Source: Flavobacterium hibernum (GTDB lineage Bacteria > Bacteroidota > Bacteroidia > Flavobacteriales > Flavobacteriaceae). Taken from it: 64,000 bases of DNA. The position numbers were made by a program, and so were the translations under genes. The notes beneath the pieces are model-generated. The model was not told the origin of the DNA. It ran no database searches and saw only the letters and a program-made list of their open reading frames with translations. Positions 50,499-59,931 of the stretch are shown one piece after another (positions within the stretch are counted from its first letter, which is position 1; each line of letters opens with the position of its first letter). The stretch is from positions 84,006 through 148,005 of the forward strand of contig NZ_JPRK01000012.1 of NCBI RefSeq assembly GCF_000832125.1, given 5' to 3'.

Positions 50499-53330
50499 AT
50501 GAAAACCATTTCTCTCCAAGAAATTCTTTTATCATTTATATTTTTAGTATCAATTGGCACATTTGCTCAAAGTAAATCAGATCGCGAGTTGATTTTAATC
50601 GATAAAGATTGGCGTTTTTCGTTAGGTCATTTGTATGATACACAAAAAGATTTTGGACATGCCGAGGGTTATTTTTCCTATTTGGCAAAAACCGGTTTTG
50701 GAGATGGACCGGCAGCAATAGGATTTGATGATCGTGCGTGGCGAAAAATAAATCTTCCGCATGATTGGGCTGTAGAACAACCTTTTAGCGAAAAAGCCAG
50801 TTATAGTCACGGTTTTAAAGCGGGAGGAAAAGGTTTTCCTGAAAAAAGTATTGGTTGGTACAGAAAGAAAATTAATATTCCGCAAAGTGATCAAGGAAAA
50901 ATTATATCATTAAAGTTTGATGGCGTTTTTAGAAACTCCAAAGTGTTTTTTAACGGTTATTTCCTCGGAACAGAAGAAAGCGGTTATAATGGTTTTGAAT
51001 ATGATGTAACAGCTTATGTTAATTATGGTGGAGAAAATACAATTGTTGTTCGTGCAGATGCCTCAATGGAAGAAGGTTGGTTTTATGAAGGAGCAGGAAT
51101 TTACAGACACGTTTATATTCAAAAAACAAATCCATTGCACTTAATTCAGAACGGAACATATGTAACATCTGAAATTCAAAATGATGATGCCGAAGTTACT
51201 GCTGAAACTACAATAGAAAACAAAGGAAATTATAAAGGTTCGATAGAAATTTTACAAACAATTTTGGATGCTTCAGGAAAAGAAATCGCTACGATCTCTG
51301 GTAATACTTTGGCTCCGGAATTTTATAAAACAATAAAATATATCTCAAAATTAAAGGTAAAAAATCCACTATTGTGGGATATTGATTCACCAAACTTGTA
51401 CCGTTTGCTTACACAGATAAAACAAGAAGGAAAAAATGTAGATAGTTATGAAACTAATTTTGGCATAAGAACCATTTTTTTTGATCCCGAAAAAGGTTTT
51501 TTCCTTAACGGAAAATCGTTAAAACTAAAAGGAACAAATAATCATCAGGATCATGCAGGAATTGGCGCAGCGTTACCAGACGAATTGCAATATTACAGAA
51601 TTAAAAAGCTGAAAGATATGGGCTCGAATGCTTATCGTTGCTCACATAATCCGCCAACGTCAGAATTGCTTGATGCTTGTGATAAGTTAGGAATGTTGGT
51701 AATCGACGAAACGCGTTTGATGGGAATTAACTATTATCATTTAAACGATTTGAAACGCATGATAGAGCGCGATCGAAATCATCCAAGTATTATTTGTTGG
51801 TCTGTTGGTAATGAAGAATGGAATATTGAAGGAAACGTAATTGGTGAACGTATTACTAATGTAATGCAGGGATTTAGCAAAAGTATAGATTCTACAAGAC
51901 CTGTAACGGTTGGAATTAGTAGTGGTTTTAAAAGCGGAATATCATCTGTTGTTGAAATTATGGGGTACAATTATATGGGAAATGGCGATATTGATGCGCA
52001 TAGAAATGAGTTTAAAAACCAACCCGGAATGGGAACGGAGGAAGGTTCAACGTTTACCACTCGAGGTATTTACTTTACAGATGATGCCAAGCATTATAAA
52101 AGTGCTTATGACGTAAAACCGCGCCCAACTTTTTATAGTATCGAAGAAGGTTGGAAATTTTATGCAACACGTCCGTATTTGGCAGGAATGTTTATTTGGA
52201 CAGGTTTTGATTATCGAGGTGAACCAACACCTTATGGTTGGCCATCGGTAACATCGTATTTTGGAATGATGGATGTTTGCGGTTTTCCTAAAGACAATGT
52301 TTTTTACTTAAAATCATGGTGGGGAAATACGCCTGTTTTACACATTATGCCACATTGGAACTGGAGCGGAATGGAGGGCAAAGTGATCGATGTTTGGGTA
52401 CATTCTAATTGCGATGAAGTAGAGCTTTTTCTCAATAAAAAGAGTTTAGGTAAAAAGAAAATGGATTTGTACGGACACTTAGAGTGGAAAGTAAAATATA
52501 TTCCCGGAACTCTTGAAGCTATTGGATATAAAAACGGTAAAAAAGTCCTTGCTGAAACTCAAAAAACAACTGAAAAATCGGAGAGTATTAAACTTTCGAT
52601 TGATAAAGAGAATGTTGCAAATGCCAATGTTTCGGTAATTACAGTCGAAGTTTTAGATAAAAATGGTTTGCACGTACCAACTGCAAATGACGAAATTACA
52701 TTTTCTATTAAAAACGGAAAAATACTGGGCGTAGGAAATGGAGATCCAACTTCGTTAGAAAATGATCAATTTATAGATGAAATTACATTGGCTTCGATAA
52801 CTAATTTGCAAGAACAAAAACTCTCTGCTACAGAATTACCTCAGGAATTACCAACCTATTTAGAGAAAGACTGGAATACGGCTTTTAAAGACAGAGATTA
52901 CAAAAATCAGGCAAAATCGTATGTTTATCGAGGGGAGTTCGATTTGAAAGAAAATTCAAAAAACAATATCGTGAATTTCTTTTACAAGAAAATAGGAGTA
53001 GAGACATTGGTTTTTATCAATGGAAATAGAGTAAATTCAAGTATTGAAGATGTTCAAAAATACATTTTAAGTTCAGCTATATTAAAAGAAGGAAAAAACA
53101 CAATTTATATCATAACAAAACCATTGCAAAAAATAAAAGATTGGGACGTGATGAATACAGATCTCGGAATTATTCAAATTGTAAAACCATCTGAACCTTG
53201 GAAACGAAAATTGTTTAACGGATATGCCCAAATCATCATTCAGAAAGAAGAAAAAGGAAAAGATGTTATTTTGTCGGTTTCAGCCAAAGGACTTAAAGCA
53301 GGTGTTTTGAATCTTTCAAATAAGCAATAG
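50499..53330 (+). CDS. Exported GH2 beta-galactosidase-like enzyme
   Basis: 943 residues from the ATG at 50499; the TTG at 50493 is not needed. Signal peptide 1-25 (ends TFAQ). GH2 architecture: jelly-roll N domain (LPHDWAVEQPF, DGVFRNSKVFFNGYFLG), immunoglobulin-like domain, and a TIM barrel with GTNNHQDHAGIGAALPDELQ. The acid/base Glu439 lies in WSVGNEEWN and the nucleophile is probably Glu514 in GTEEGS. C-terminal Ig-like/DUF4982-type and further beta domains (about 640-943) follow. Expected exo-acting beta-galactosidase, though mannosidase or glucuronidase cannot be excluded. No transporter or regulator adjoins it. Confidence 0.9.
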   Translation: MKTISLQEILLSFIFLVSIGTFAQSKSDRELILIDKDWRFSLGHLYDTQKDFGHAEGYFSYLAKTGFGDGPAAIGFDDRAWRKINLPHDWAVEQPFSEKASYSHGFKAGGKGFPEKSIGWYRKKINIPQSDQGKIISLKFDGVFRNSKVFFNGYFLGTEESGYNGFEYDVTAYVNYGGENTIVVRADASMEEGWFYEGAGIYRHVYIQKTNPLHLIQNGTYVTSEIQNDDAEVTAETTIENKGNYKGSIEILQTILDASGKEIATISGNTLAPEFYKTIKYISKLKVKNPLLWDIDSPNLYRLLTQIKQEGKNVDSYETNFGIRTIFFDPEKGFFLNGKSLKLKGTNNHQDHAGIGAALPDELQYYRIKKLKDMGSNAYRCSHNPPTSELLDACDKLGMLVIDETRLMGINYYHLNDLKRMIERDRNHPSIICWSVGNEEWNIEGNVIGERITNVMQGFSKSIDSTRPVTVGISSGFKSGISSVVEIMGYNYMGNGDIDAHRNEFKNQPGMGTEEGSTFTTRGIYFTDDAKHYKSAYDVKPRPTFYSIEEGWKFYATRPYLAGMFIWTGFDYRGEPTPYGWPSVTSYFGMMDVCGFPKDNVFYLKSWWGNTPVLHIMPHWNWSGMEGKVIDVWVHSNCDEVELFLNKKSLGKKKMDLYGHLEWKVKYIPGTLEAIGYKNGKKVLAETQKTTEKSESIKLSIDKENVANANVSVITVEVLDKNGLHVPTANDEITFSIKNGKILGVGNGDPTSLENDQFIDEITLASITNLQEQKLSATELPQELPTYLEKDWNTAFKDRDYKNQAKSYVYRGEFDLKENSKNNIVNFFYKKIGVETLVFINGNRVNSSIEDVQKYILSSAILKEGKNTIYIITKPLQKIKDWDVMNTDLGIIQIVKPSEPWKRKLFNGYAQIIIQKEEKGKDVILSVSAKGLKAGVLNLSNKQ

Positions 53331-53347
53331 TTTTTATGAAGTTAATT

Positions 53348-54898
53348 TTAATGATCAGAAATAATGAAATCTGATTTTCTTTTTTTTGATTTATTTATAA
53401 CAAACAAAAGTAAAGGAAGAGTGACCACAAAGAACAATCCAACAAGAAAAAATGCATCTCTGTAACTCAATAACGACGATTGTCTTAATACAATATTTTC
53501 CATAAGTTTCAGCGCTTTAAATTTGGCTTCATTATAAGCAAAACCTTTACTTTGAAAATATTTGATGTAGGCATTTATTCGATCCATTGCCAGAATATTA
53601 TCTGGAGTTACACTAGAAATTAGTTCGTTTCTGTGCGCCGCAAAACGATGTGCGACATAGGTATTAATGATCGACACACCAAACGAACCGCCCAATTGAC
53701 GCATCATATTATTGAGTGCAGCACCTTGACCAACATCTTTATCGTCTAAAGATGAAACGGCCAACATTGTAAGCGGAACGGTTAGTAAAGCCATGCCTAA
53801 TGCACGAAAAATAAGTGAAGAGGCTACCTCGGCAGCACTTGTATTTAAAGTCATCTCAGACATTCGCCAATTAAAATAAATAAACAAAAGAAATCCGGCT
53901 GCAATAATTATAACAGGCGAAACACCTTTTTGCAATAACGTTCCGCATGTTTTTAAAGCAAGCAAAGCAAACAAAGCTCCCGGAAGCAATAATAAACCGG
54001 TTTGATAGGGAGAAAAACTCAAAAGACGTTGCGCTACGACAGGTGTAATATAGATCGAAATAAACATTCCAAATCCCGTAACAAAGGTTAAAACTGCCGC
54101 AATACTCAACGATTTACTTTTGAGAACCCTCAGGTTTACCACAGGATTTTTTATTGATAATTCCCAATAAATAAACGCCAGCAAAGTTGATGTGGCAATA
54201 ACGGTTAGTATAACAATATAACGGGTTTCAAACCAATCTTCGACTTCCCCTCTTTCTAAAACCGTTTGCAATGCACCAACTCCTATGGCCAATAAAGAAA
54301 TTCCTATCCAGTCTACTTTTGAAATTTCGGGTTTAACCAGAGGTTCGCGCAATAAGAAATAACATGAAATCATAACTAGAATACCAATTGGCACATTGAT
54401 TAAAAATATCCAAGGCCAATCATAATTTTCGGTGATATATCCGCCAAGTGTAGGTCCAATAGTGGGGCCAATAAAAATTCCTGCACCAAATAAAGCTCCC
54501 GCCGTAGATTGTTTTTCTTTTGGAAAAAGTTCAAAAACCACAACCTGCGAGATCGATAATAAAGCGCCACCGCCAATTCCTTGAAAAAATCTAAAGAAAA
54601 CTAACATCCAAATATTAGAAGAATGCCCACACATAAACGAACAGAATGTAAATAAAATGACTGAACCAATATAGTAATTACGTCGCCCAAGATTTGCACT
54701 CAGAAAGCTTGTAATAGGAATAATAATCACATTTGCAATTGCATATGCAGTAATTACCCACGAAGTATCTTCGAGCGTTGCGCCCAGATTTCCACTCATA
54801 TGAGATAGCGCAACATTTACAATCGATATATCAATCAATTCCATAATTGCAGCCAGAATAACGGTAAAAATTAGCAGTTTTCGGTTTAATGGTGTCAT
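53348..54898 (-). CDS. MFS multidrug efflux pump (DHA2/EmrB family)
   Basis: 516 residues with fourteen hydrophobic segments. Motifs are DISIVNVALSHMSGNL in TM1, NLGRRNYYIGSVILF (motif A region) and GGALLSISQVVVFELFP then AGIFIGPTIGPTLGGYI (motif C) of the EmrB/QacA group. Proton-driven export of lipophilic compounds. No adjacent membrane-fusion protein, so it may act alone or with a distant partner. A TetR-type operator (54910-54923) lies 12 bases upstream of the start, linking it to the thioesterase and regulator upstream. Confidence 0.93.
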   Translation of the reverse strand: MTPLNRKLLIFTVILAAIMELIDISIVNVALSHMSGNLGATLEDTSWVITAYAIANVIIIPITSFLSANLGRRNYYIGSVILFTFCSFMCGHSSNIWMLVFFRFFQGIGGGALLSISQVVVFELFPKEKQSTAGALFGAGIFIGPTIGPTLGGYITENYDWPWIFLINVPIGILVMISCYFLLREPLVKPEISKVDWIGISLLAIGVGALQTVLERGEVEDWFETRYIVILTVIATSTLLAFIYWELSIKNPVVNLRVLKSKSLSIAAVLTFVTGFGMFISIYITPVVAQRLLSFSPYQTGLLLLPGALFALLALKTCGTLLQKGVSPVIIIAAGFLLFIYFNWRMSEMTLNTSAAEVASSLIFRALGMALLTVPLTMLAVSSLDDKDVGQGAALNNMMRQLGGSFGVSIINTYVAHRFAAHRNELISSVTPDNILAMDRINAYIKYFQSKGFAYNEAKFKALKLMENIVLRQSSLLSYRDAFFLVGLFFVVTLPLLLFVINKSKKRKSDFIISDH

Positions 54899-54909
54899 AA
54901 TAATATTTT

Positions 54910-54923
54910 ATACCGATTGGTAT
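54910..54923. promoter_or_regulatory. TetR operator 1 (MFS gene)
   Basis: ATACCGATTGGTAT, 5-bp arms ATACC/GGTAT with N4, 12 bases upstream of the MFS ATG. Confidence 0.82.
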
Positions 54924-55104
54924 ATTTTTGATTAAAAAAAAGCTCTTTTTTGTGAAATGCAAAATGCGAGCAGTACATAGATTAAATAGTTTTTTTAAGT
55001 GGAAAATAAAAGAACTCGATTCTTACTCATTTCGATCTTATTTAAAACAAACTGAAATGCCTTTAAAGTTTAAAAAACGATGTTTCTATATCTAAAAAAA
55101 AGAG

Positions 55105-55554
55105 TTATAATTCTTTCTTCACGATATTGGTTTTAAGAAGATTAGAAGTTGCTCTGGCAATTAACCTCGTTTGGTTGCTGTTCCAGATTTCGCATTGTGC
55201 ATTTACGATTTGTTTTCCTTTTCTAATGATGGCTGTTTTTGCAATAATAGTATCGCCAACAAAAGCAGGAGCAAAGTAATCGACAACAAGATTTATGGTA
55301 GTATAAAAAGTTTCTTCGTTAAGAGAAAACATTGTTGCTCCAATACAATCGTCGGCAATTGCAGCCGTAACACCTCCGTGTAAACTCTTAACAGGATTTG
55401 ACATTTCTTCTCGAATAAAATATTTAAAAGTAACCGTACCTTCTTCGGCGGCAACAACTACAGGTTTCATCCAAAGCATAAAAGGCGATGGCGAGGCAAT
55501 AAACTCTCTGTTAATATGATCTTGCAATACTTGTAATCTTGTTTTAGTTTCCAT
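55105..55554 (-). CDS. PaaI-type hotdog acyl-CoA thioesterase
   Basis: 149 residues, single hotdog domain. HGGVTAAIADDCIGATMFSL (about 62-81) carries the H-G-G and Asp of the PaaI branch, and DYFAPAFVGDTIIAKTAII follows. It hydrolyses aryl- or acyl-CoA esters; the true substrate is unknown. It sits between tetR and the MFS pump with its own operator at 55576, so it belongs to the same regulon, perhaps in detoxifying a compound or in membrane lipid adjustment. Confidence 0.86.
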   Translation of the reverse strand: METKTRLQVLQDHINREFIASPSPFMLWMKPVVVAAEEGTVTFKYFIREEMSNPVKSLHGGVTAAIADDCIGATMFSLNEETFYTTINLVVDYFAPAFVGDTIIAKTAIIRKGKQIVNAQCEIWNSNQTRLIARATSNLLKTNIVKKEL

Positions 55555-55575
55555 TAATTTGGGCGGTTTTTAATT

Positions 55576-55589
55576 ATACCAATTGGTAT
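55576..55589. promoter_or_regulatory. TetR operator 2 (thioesterase)
   Basis: ATACCAATTGGTAT, a perfect 14-bp palindrome and the strongest of the three, 22 bases before the thioesterase ATG. Confidence 0.85.
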
Positions 55590-55621
55590 GTTTTTATTGA
55601 GAAAAAATAGTAAAAATGCTT

Positions 55622-56212
55622 TTATTCTAAATCATCTATTATTTTATTCAGCGAAAGCATAATATCAGATAAGTTAGAGAGATTTCCCGTTATTTTAGTA
55701 ATCATAATTGCACCTTCGATAATAGCGATAATTGTTAGCGCCGTTTTTTCGGGATTGATGTTTTTGGCTTTAAATTCGCCAGCCAGAATTCCTTGTTCAA
55801 TAAAGTATACCAGTTTATTTTTCCAGGCAAGAATCGTATTTTCGACTTTTTTTCTAAGAATAGGGTGAGTATCATCGGCTTCTGTTGCGGTATTAATTAT
55901 AGGACATCCGCCTTTGGTTACCTTTAAATCATAATAAGAAGAGTAAAGGCGGGGATACACTAATAATTTACCTTTAAAAGTAGTTTGCTTTTCAATTTCG
56001 CTGGCAAAAGTATCCTGAAGTTTTTTAATGTTAAACTTGAAAGCAGCAATTGCAACTTCGTCTTTATTCTCAAAATTACCATAAATACTTCCTTTCGTCA
56101 ATCCCGTTGCCTCTGTAATATCACTCATAGAAGTTCCGCTGTAACCTTTCATATTAAAAATAGGTGCAGTTTTTTCTATAATAAATTGCTTAGTTCTTTC
56201 GGCTTTGCTCAT
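55622..56212 (-). CDS. TetR-family repressor
   Basis: 196 residues from the ATG at 56212 (MSKAERTKQFIIEKTAPIF); an upstream in-frame start at 56263 lies beyond the operator and is rejected. HTH at about 20-55: NMKGYSGTSMSDITEATGLTK GSIYGNFENKDEV. The C-terminal ligand-binding domain shows AcrR-like helices, with a Cys in KGGCPIINTA. It should repress its own gene, the thioesterase and the MFS pump via three ATACC-N4-GGTAT sites. The inducer is probably a small hydrophobic toxin. Confidence 0.93.
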   Translation of the reverse strand: MSKAERTKQFIIEKTAPIFNMKGYSGTSMSDITEATGLTKGSIYGNFENKDEVAIAAFKFNIKKLQDTFASEIEKQTTFKGKLLVYPRLYSSYYDLKVTKGGCPIINTATEADDTHPILRKKVENTILAWKNKLVYFIEQGILAGEFKAKNINPEKTALTIIAIIEGAIMITKITGNLSNLSDIMLSLNKIIDDLE

Positions 56213-56232
56213 GATAATTAATAATAAGAATA

Positions 56233-56253
56233 CAAATATATACCGATTGGTAT
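56233..56253 (-). promoter_or_regulatory. tetR promoter with TetR operator 3
   Basis: ATACCGATTGGTAT (56240-56253) abuts and shares a base with the minus-strand -7 box TATATTTG (56240-56233), the expected autorepression layout. Confidence 0.82.
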
Positions 56254-56311
56254 AATTAAGCAATTTTTTCTTGATTTATTTTAGTTAAGGTTGAAAACCG
56301 GAAGAAATTTA

Positions 56312-56435
56312 ACCGCAAAGTACGCAAAGTTATTTTTTGAGCAATATTTTCTAAAAACGCAAAGTCCGCATAGCTTTGCGAACTTTGTGTTTGTGAACAC
56401 AACGAATCTCCAAAAACCTTTGCGAACTTTGCGGT
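56312..56435. repeat. CGCAAAGT-family inverted repeat
   Basis: ACCGCAAAGT (56312-56321) and complement (56426-56435), with inner CGCAAAG and CTTTGCG copies between them. Confidence 0.75.
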
Positions 56436-56538
56436 AAAAATCTATACAAAGCTTAATCTCATTTCAACTTGAAACCTGAAACTTGAAACTTCAAACCTGA
56501 AACAAAATAAATTTTTCATTTTTTTTATTTGATTTTCA

Positions 56539-56546
56539 TAACTTTG
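56539..56546 (+). promoter_or_regulatory. -7 box of the AraC gene
   Basis: TAACTTTG with only four bases to the ATG at 56551, implying a nearly leaderless mRNA. Confidence 0.6.
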
Positions 56547-56550
56547 CAAA

Positions 56551-57423
56551 ATGAAAGAACAATTAGAATCTCAGGCTTCAGAACTTGGTATAAACGATTT
56601 AAAACTAAAAGGTTTTAAAGTTTACGAAGTAAATGGTGATGTAAGTAAAATTCCAACATACAACCGTAGGGATTTTTACAAGATTTGTATCAACACGAGT
56701 GAGAGTCTGATACATTACGCAGATCGAGGTATCGAAACTGACGGAACTATACTGTTTTTTGGAAATCCGCATATTCCATATTCATGGGAAATTCTTTCGC
56801 CTTCTTACCATGGTTATGCTTGTGTTTTTACAGAGGAATTTTTAAAGGTAAACGATCGTTCTGAAAGTTTGCATGAATCGCCTTTGTTTAAAATTGGAGG
56901 AACACCAATTTTTACCTTATCTGCTGAACAAAAAGTGTTTATAGATTCATTGTTCTTAAAAATGATCGAAGAACAAGATACAGACTATGTTTTTAAAGAT
57001 GATTTAATTCGTAATTATATCAACTTGATTTTGCACGAATCGATGAAGATGCAGCCAACAGAAAATTTCTTCAAACATAAAAATGCATCTTCACGAATAA
57101 CTTCTTTATTTTTGGAACTTCTGGAAAGACAATTTCCTATTGAAACAAAAGATCAACCGCTTGCCTTAAAAACACCGCAAGATTATGCGCAAAGCCTTGC
57201 TGTACATGTAAATCACCTGAATCGTTCTGTAAAAGAAATTACAGGAAAACCTACCACAGCTCATATTACCGAAAGGATTATTGGCGAAGCAAAAGCATTA
57301 TTGCATCATACAGATTGGAGTATTTCGGACATTGGATATTCTCTTGGATTCGAATATCCAAGTTATTTTAATAACTACTTTAAAAGACTTACCGGTACAA
57401 TTCCGAAATCGCTGAGAATATAA
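56551..57423 (+). CDS. AraC-family regulator 1
   Basis: 290 residues. N-terminal sensory cupin-like part (about 15-170): YNRRDFYKICINTSESLIHY and GTILFFGNPHIPYSWEI. C-terminal AraC domain with two HTH motifs, TPQDYAQSLAVHVNHLNRSV and SISDIGYSLGFEYPSYFNNYF, followed by GTIPKSLR. Cytoplasmic; the ligand is unknown. It is immediately upstream of two cupins and a zinc alcohol dehydrogenase on the same strand, which is the likely target set. Confidence 0.92.
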   Translation: MKEQLESQASELGINDLKLKGFKVYEVNGDVSKIPTYNRRDFYKICINTSESLIHYADRGIETDGTILFFGNPHIPYSWEILSPSYHGYACVFTEEFLKVNDRSESLHESPLFKIGGTPIFTLSAEQKVFIDSLFLKMIEEQDTDYVFKDDLIRNYINLILHESMKMQPTENFFKHKNASSRITSLFLELLERQFPIETKDQPLALKTPQDYAQSLAVHVNHLNRSVKEITGKPTTAHITERIIGEAKALLHHTDWSISDIGYSLGFEYPSYFNNYFKRLTGTIPKSLRI

Positions 57424-57612
57424 ATTGTTTCATATTCTTAATTTTTTGTTTGAATACTGTTATTTCTAAAAAGCATCTTTGTTCTAATTTTGCATTGAAA
57501 ATATAGTATTAACCATTTATCAGTTTTGCAACAGACTAAATAATACTTCACAAAGCGCATTCTAGCTTTCCTGATTTAGTTTTCTGTTTCTGATAATTAA
57601 AACAAGAAAATT

Positions 57613-58029
57613 ATGAAAGAAACAGATAATCAAATTAAAGAGACCATTTTTCCAAAAGGAGATTTAGCATCATCAGATTACTTTACAGGAAAAGCGTGGG
57701 TAAAAATGCTGGTTGCAAATGATCCAATTTTAAACACAGCCGTTGGAAATGTAGTTTTTGAAGCTGGCGCGAGAAACAATTGGCACACACATCCGGGAGG
57801 ACAAATCCTGATTGTTACACAAGGAACAGGATTTTATCAGGAAGTTGGAAAAACAATTCAATTGTTAAAAGAAGGCGATGTAGTAAACATTCAGCCCGAA
57901 GTTAAACATTGGCATGGAGCATCACCAGACAGCGAATTTACACACATTGCTATTAGCACCAATACAGAAAAAGGTATCGTAGACTGGTTAGAACCAGTAA
58001 CAGACGAGCAATACAATAGCTATAAATAA
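57613..58029 (+). CDS. Cupin protein 1 with intact metal site
   Basis: 138 residues, single cupin. Metal ligands are His58 and His60 in NNWHTHPGGQ, Gln64, and His99 in VKHWHGASP (a fourth position). The fold is like quercetinase/ARD-type small cupins (often carboxymuconolactone-associated). Reaction unknown. The second cupin gene starts 81 bases later and has clear sequence similarity (SFEPGSRCNWH, EHWYGATP), so the two are tandem paralogues. Confidence 0.85.
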   Translation: MKETDNQIKETIFPKGDLASSDYFTGKAWVKMLVANDPILNTAVGNVVFEAGARNNWHTHPGGQILIVTQGTGFYQEVGKTIQLLKEGDVVNIQPEVKHWHGASPDSEFTHIAISTNTEKGIVDWLEPVTDEQYNSYK

Positions 58030-58110
58030 TTAAGTAAAAGTGTTGTTCTTATCTAGCGCTCTAGCTGCTAGATTATTTTAATAAAAAAATCAATCTCAAA
58101 ATCAATTATT

Positions 58111-58515
58111 ATGTCAACACTTTATACTTCAGTTGTTGAAGAAGGGAAAATTCCAAATACTTATATGACTGGCGATGTTTCTTATAAAAAACAAACCAGT
58201 AATATTCATCCAGAGAATACAGTTATAAAAGAAGTTTCTTTTGAGCCGGGTTCGCGATGTAATTGGCACATTAATCCTACTTTGCAGTTGTTTATTGCAA
58301 CAGACGGAATAGGTTATTTTCAGGAAAAAGGAAATGCAATTCGATTACTTCATAAAGACGAAGTTGTAACTATTTTGCCAGGTGTAGAACATTGGTATGG
58401 CGCAACACCTTTTAGCCGATTTTCGCATATCTCTATTATTACAGAAATTGATAAAGGAACTGGAGTTTGGTTACAAAGCGTAACCGATGATGAATATTAT
58501 AGTTTCGGAAGATAG
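58111..58515 (+). CDS. Cupin protein 2 with altered metal site
   Basis: 134 residues, paralogue of the preceding gene. The H-x-H pair is changed to His53-Ile-Asn55 (NWHINPTLQ); Gln59 and His94 (EHWYGAT) remain. Loss of one histidine should weaken or change metal binding. It may have become a binding or partner subunit of cupin 1 (inference). Same strand, followed by the alcohol dehydrogenase after a repeat-containing gap. Confidence 0.83.
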   Translation: MSTLYTSVVEEGKIPNTYMTGDVSYKKQTSNIHPENTVIKEVSFEPGSRCNWHINPTLQLFIATDGIGYFQEKGNAIRLLHKDEVVTILPGVEHWYGATPFSRFSHISIITEIDKGTGVWLQSVTDDEYYSFGR

Positions 58516-58693
58516 TTTGATTTTTCAATAAGATAATAAGATAATTTGCCAATTAGATAATTTCAAAACTTTGCGTCTTAGCAACTTTTCGAGAAAAATA
58601 AATCGATTTAAATCTGCTTAAATCAGTAAAATCTGCGTGAAATCTTTTAAAAACAATATACTTCAAACAAAAAACAAAAAAACAAACCAAAAA

Positions 58694-59746
58694 ATGGAAA
58701 CAAAAAACATAAAAGCCTTTGGTACAGAAGCTGCGGAAGCACCTTTGCAAACATTAGACATAAAACGTAGAGCGGTACAGGCGCACGACGTTGAGATTGA
58801 AATTTTGTATTGCGGAATTTGTCACTCCGATTTGCATTCTGCCAGAAACGAATGGCACGGAACAATTTACCCAATCGTTCCTGGACATGAGATTGTGGGA
58901 AGAGTTGTAAAAGTAGGCGATCACGTTAAAAACTTTAAAGTTGGTCAATTGGCAGGAGTGGGCTGTATGGTCGATTCTTGTAGAGAATGTGAGCATTGCA
59001 AAAATGATTTAGAGCAGTTTTGTGACGAAGGAAGTATTTTAACTTTTAACTCTCCTGATAAACATTTAGGTGGACAAACTTTTGGAGGATATTCTCAAAG
59101 TATTGTGGTTGATGAAAATTATGTATTGCATATTTCAGACAAACTAGATCTTGCTGGAGTTGCACCTTTACTTTGTGCAGGAATTACAACATATTCGCCA
59201 TTAAAACACTGGAAAGTTGGTCCTGGTCAAAAGGTTGGAATCGTTGGTATTGGCGGTTTAGGACATATGGGAATCAAATTGGCAAAAGCAATGGGTGCTC
59301 ATGTTGTAGTTTTTACAACATCGTTATCAAAAACCGAAGACGCAAAACGTTTAGGTGCAGATGAGGTTGTATTGTCTACAGATCCGGAACAAATGGCACA
59401 ACATGCCAAAACGCTGAACTTTATTCTGGACTGCGTATCTGCAGAACATAATATAGATGCTTATTTGAATTTACTTAAAGTAGATGGAACGCTAACTTTG
59501 GTTGGTGCTCCAATGGAACCACTTCCGGTAACCTCTTTTAGCCTTATTTTAGGAAGAAGAAGTTTTGCAGGTTCTGCTATTGGTGGAATTGCTGAAACTC
59601 AGGAAATGCTGGACTTTTGTGCAGAACATAATATTACGGCCGATATCGAACTAATTGGTGTTGACGAGGTAAACAATGCTTACGAAAGACTATTAAAAGG
59701 AGATATTAAATATCGTTTTGTTATTGATATGGCTTCGTTGAAGTAA
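58694..59746 (+). CDS. Zinc-dependent alcohol dehydrogenase (YahK/AdhA type)
   Basis: 350 residues from the ATG at 58694; the longer frame from 58637 runs through a repeat. MDR fold. Catalytic zinc ligands are Cys43 in CGICHSD, and His65 and Glu66 in PGHEIVG. The structural zinc Cys set is 96, 99, 102 and 110 (SCRECEHC, QFCDEG). The NAD(P) Rossmann motif GIGGLGHMGIKLAKAMG is about residue 185. The sequence is closest in style to the YahK-like broad-range aldehyde reductases, usually NADPH-linked. It follows two cupins under the first AraC regulator and is ended by a terminator. Confidence 0.93.
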   Translation: METKNIKAFGTEAAEAPLQTLDIKRRAVQAHDVEIEILYCGICHSDLHSARNEWHGTIYPIVPGHEIVGRVVKVGDHVKNFKVGQLAGVGCMVDSCRECEHCKNDLEQFCDEGSILTFNSPDKHLGGQTFGGYSQSIVVDENYVLHISDKLDLAGVAPLLCAGITTYSPLKHWKVGPGQKVGIVGIGGLGHMGIKLAKAMGAHVVVFTTSLSKTEDAKRLGADEVVLSTDPEQMAQHAKTLNFILDCVSAEHNIDAYLNLLKVDGTLTLVGAPMEPLPVTSFSLILGRRSFAGSAIGGIAETQEMLDFCAEHNITADIELIGVDEVNNAYERLLKGDIKYRFVIDMASLK

Positions 59747-59828
59747 CAAAGGTACAAAGGTACAAAGGTTCAGAGGTTTTAAAATTAGAACTTTGTCTTG
59801 CAAACACTAAAATTTTATATAAATACTT

Positions 59829-59865
59829 AAAAGGTCTGACTATCCCAAAGTCAGACCTTTTTTTA
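59829..59865 (+). terminator. Terminator of the alcohol dehydrogenase gene
   Basis: AAAAGGTCTGAC (59829-59840) and complement (59850-59861) around a nine-base loop, T-run following. Confidence 0.9.
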
Positions 59866-59895
59866 TTCTTTAAAAGAATTTAGCATTTAATTCTA

Positions 59896-59903
59896 TATTT
59901 TTG
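59896..59903 (+). promoter_or_regulatory. -7 box of AraC gene 2
   Basis: TATTTTTG, 28 bases before the TTG start at 59932. It supports that unusual start codon. Confidence 0.5.
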
Positions 59904-59931
59904 AAAAAGCTTAATTAACAAATTTGTCCTT

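Larger units (their letters stand above)
56213..56550. other. Intergenic stretch of 338 bases
   Basis: Divergent region with the tetR promoter-operator (56233-56253), a CGCAAAG inverted repeat (56312-56435), a GAAACTTGAAAC-type repeat (about 56465-56505) and the -7 box of the AraC gene (56539-56546). Confidence 0.8.

Noticed and set aside
55985..56221. Small plus-strand ORF opposite tetR
   Set aside because: Shadow of tetR, and it ends in the tetR start region.
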